From: JAZLIC01 sp045617225
GTDB taxonomy: Bacteria; Bacillota; Clostridia; Monoglobales; Monoglobaceae
Direction: 5' to 3'
Length of the DNA stretch: 24,313 nt
Assembly: GCA_045617225.1 (NCBI GenBank)
Contig: JAZLIC010000146.1
Span: 1 to 24,313 of the forward strand
The notes beneath the pieces were generated by a model. The model saw only the letters and a list, made by a program, of their open reading frames with translations, searched no databases and was not told where the DNA came from. The translations under genes were made by a program, and so were the position numbers. The stretch's first letter is position 1; each line of letters opens with the position of its first letter. Of this stretch, positions 24,111 through 24,313 are shown piece after piece.

Positions 24111-24174
24111 GTAGGGAACGGTCAACGGAACGGTCAACGGAATAGTCAACGGAATGGTCAAGACCATTCCCTAC
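24111..24174. repeat. Inverted REP-like pair with four 12-bp tandem units
   Basis: The block opens with GTAG (24111-24114). It contains four 12-bp units (24115-24162): GGAACGGTCAAC twice, then GGAATAGTCAAC and GGAATGGTCAAG. It closes with CTAC (24171-24174). Its right end, on the minus strand, is GTAG followed directly by a 9-bp hairpin GGAATGGTC-TT-GACCATTCC. The same fold, with a compensating C-G for T-A change, is at 24227-24246. The left half looks like a hairpin arm duplicated in tandem. Confidence 0.75.
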
Positions 24175-24222
24175 CCATATAAATGATAAATGCGGAAAAT
24201 GAAAAAACGGAAAAAACACACC

Positions 24223-24261
24223 GTAGGGAACGGTCTTGACCGTTCCGAAATTGACCGTTCC
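24223..24261 (+). repeat. REP-like hairpin just upstream of a probable RAYT
   Basis: GTAG (24223-24226) is followed immediately by a perfect 9-bp hairpin, GGAACGGTC (24227-24235), TT, GACCGTTCC (24238-24246). An extra half-site GACCGTTCC sits at 24253-24261, ending 14 bp before the ATG of the transposase-like gene. Placement of REP hairpins at the edge of the transposase gene is typical of REP/RAYT loci. Confidence 0.75.
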
Positions 24262-24274
24262 AAAAGGAAAAAAT

Positions 24275-24313
24275 ATGAAATTACCACAACGAAAACTCCC
24301 AAGATTGGATGGA
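24275..24313 (+). CDS. Probable REP-associated tyrosine transposase (RAYT), first 13 codons
   Basis: The ATG at 24275 has AAAAGGA at 24262-24268 ahead. Only 13 residues are in the window: MKLPQRKLPRLDG. From memory, this is the characteristic opening of TnpA-REP/IS200-like Y1 transposases, which usually read close to LPxRKxxRLxxYDYSxxGxYFxTICT. These enzymes use one tyrosine and an HUH metal site to nick single-stranded hairpin DNA and are linked with REP palindromes. The immediately adjacent GTAG-hairpins fit that. The catalytic HUH and Tyr residues lie beyond the window, so the call rests on a short N-terminus plus context. Confidence 0.55.
   Translation, partial: MKLPQRKLPRLDG

Overview
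The window looks like chromosomal DNA from a gut-type member of the Clostridia (Bacillota). The replicative polymerase is the Gram-positive PolC type, the glycogen operon carries the GlgD partner subunit, promoters are sigma-A-like with 17-bp spacers, and Shine-Dalgarno sequences are strong AGGAGG types. Base composition is mixed: housekeeping genes are moderately GC-rich, whereas about 9.2-17.7 kb is visibly AT-richer. The left edge cuts polC and the right edge cuts a probable transposase gene.

Layout. (1) 1-5.1 kb, + strand: the C-terminal two thirds of polC, a triple array of short hairpin repeats, then tex. (2) 5.1-5.65 kb, non-coding: a 3'-UTR repeat element, a terminator, two parS sites (one perfect, one with a single change) and several inverted repeats. 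(3) 5.65-9.2 kb, +: parA-parB, then a small membrane coiled-coil protein translationally coupled to serS. (4) 9.3-10.9 kb, +: an AT-rich two-gene type II restriction-modification cassette (C5 cytosine methyltransferase plus a probable ThaI-family endonuclease). (5) 11.0-13.9 kb, -: a PAP2 membrane phosphatase overlapping a VIT/VWA-like protein. (6) 14.0-14.8 kb, +: an HpcH/HpaI-family aldolase, divergent from PAP2 with back-to-back promoters. (7) 14.8-15.1 kb: a bidirectional terminator, then a very AT-rich region with seven TAG-like trinucleotides beside a DnaA-box-like site, resembling a replication-origin unwinding module. (8) 15.1-17.7 kb, -: an MBOAT O-acyltransferase and its DHHW-family partner, probably for exported polymer acylation. 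(9) 18.0-23.8 kb, +: the glycogen operon glgB-glgC-glgD-glgA behind a clear promoter. (10) 23.8-24.3 kb: a second full copy of the 3'-UTR element, the operon terminator, and REP-like hairpins leading into the first 13 codons of a probable REP-associated tyrosine transposase (RAYT).

How the parts work together. ParA and ParB act on the parS sites just upstream to segregate the origin region. GlgC/GlgD make ADP-glucose, GlgA polymerises it and GlgB branches the product. The MBOAT/DHHW pair is expected to acylate a surface polymer. The restriction cassette looks acquired.

The most interesting non-coding signals are three. First, hairpins preceded by GTAG are scattered through the window and occur beside a probable RAYT start, suggesting a REP/RAYT system in Clostridia. 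Second, a roughly 120-bp structured element sits between stop codon and terminator of three unrelated genes, one copy lacking its centre. Third, there is the origin-like module near 14.9-15.1 kb. These are read from sequence alone; no searches or folding programs were run.
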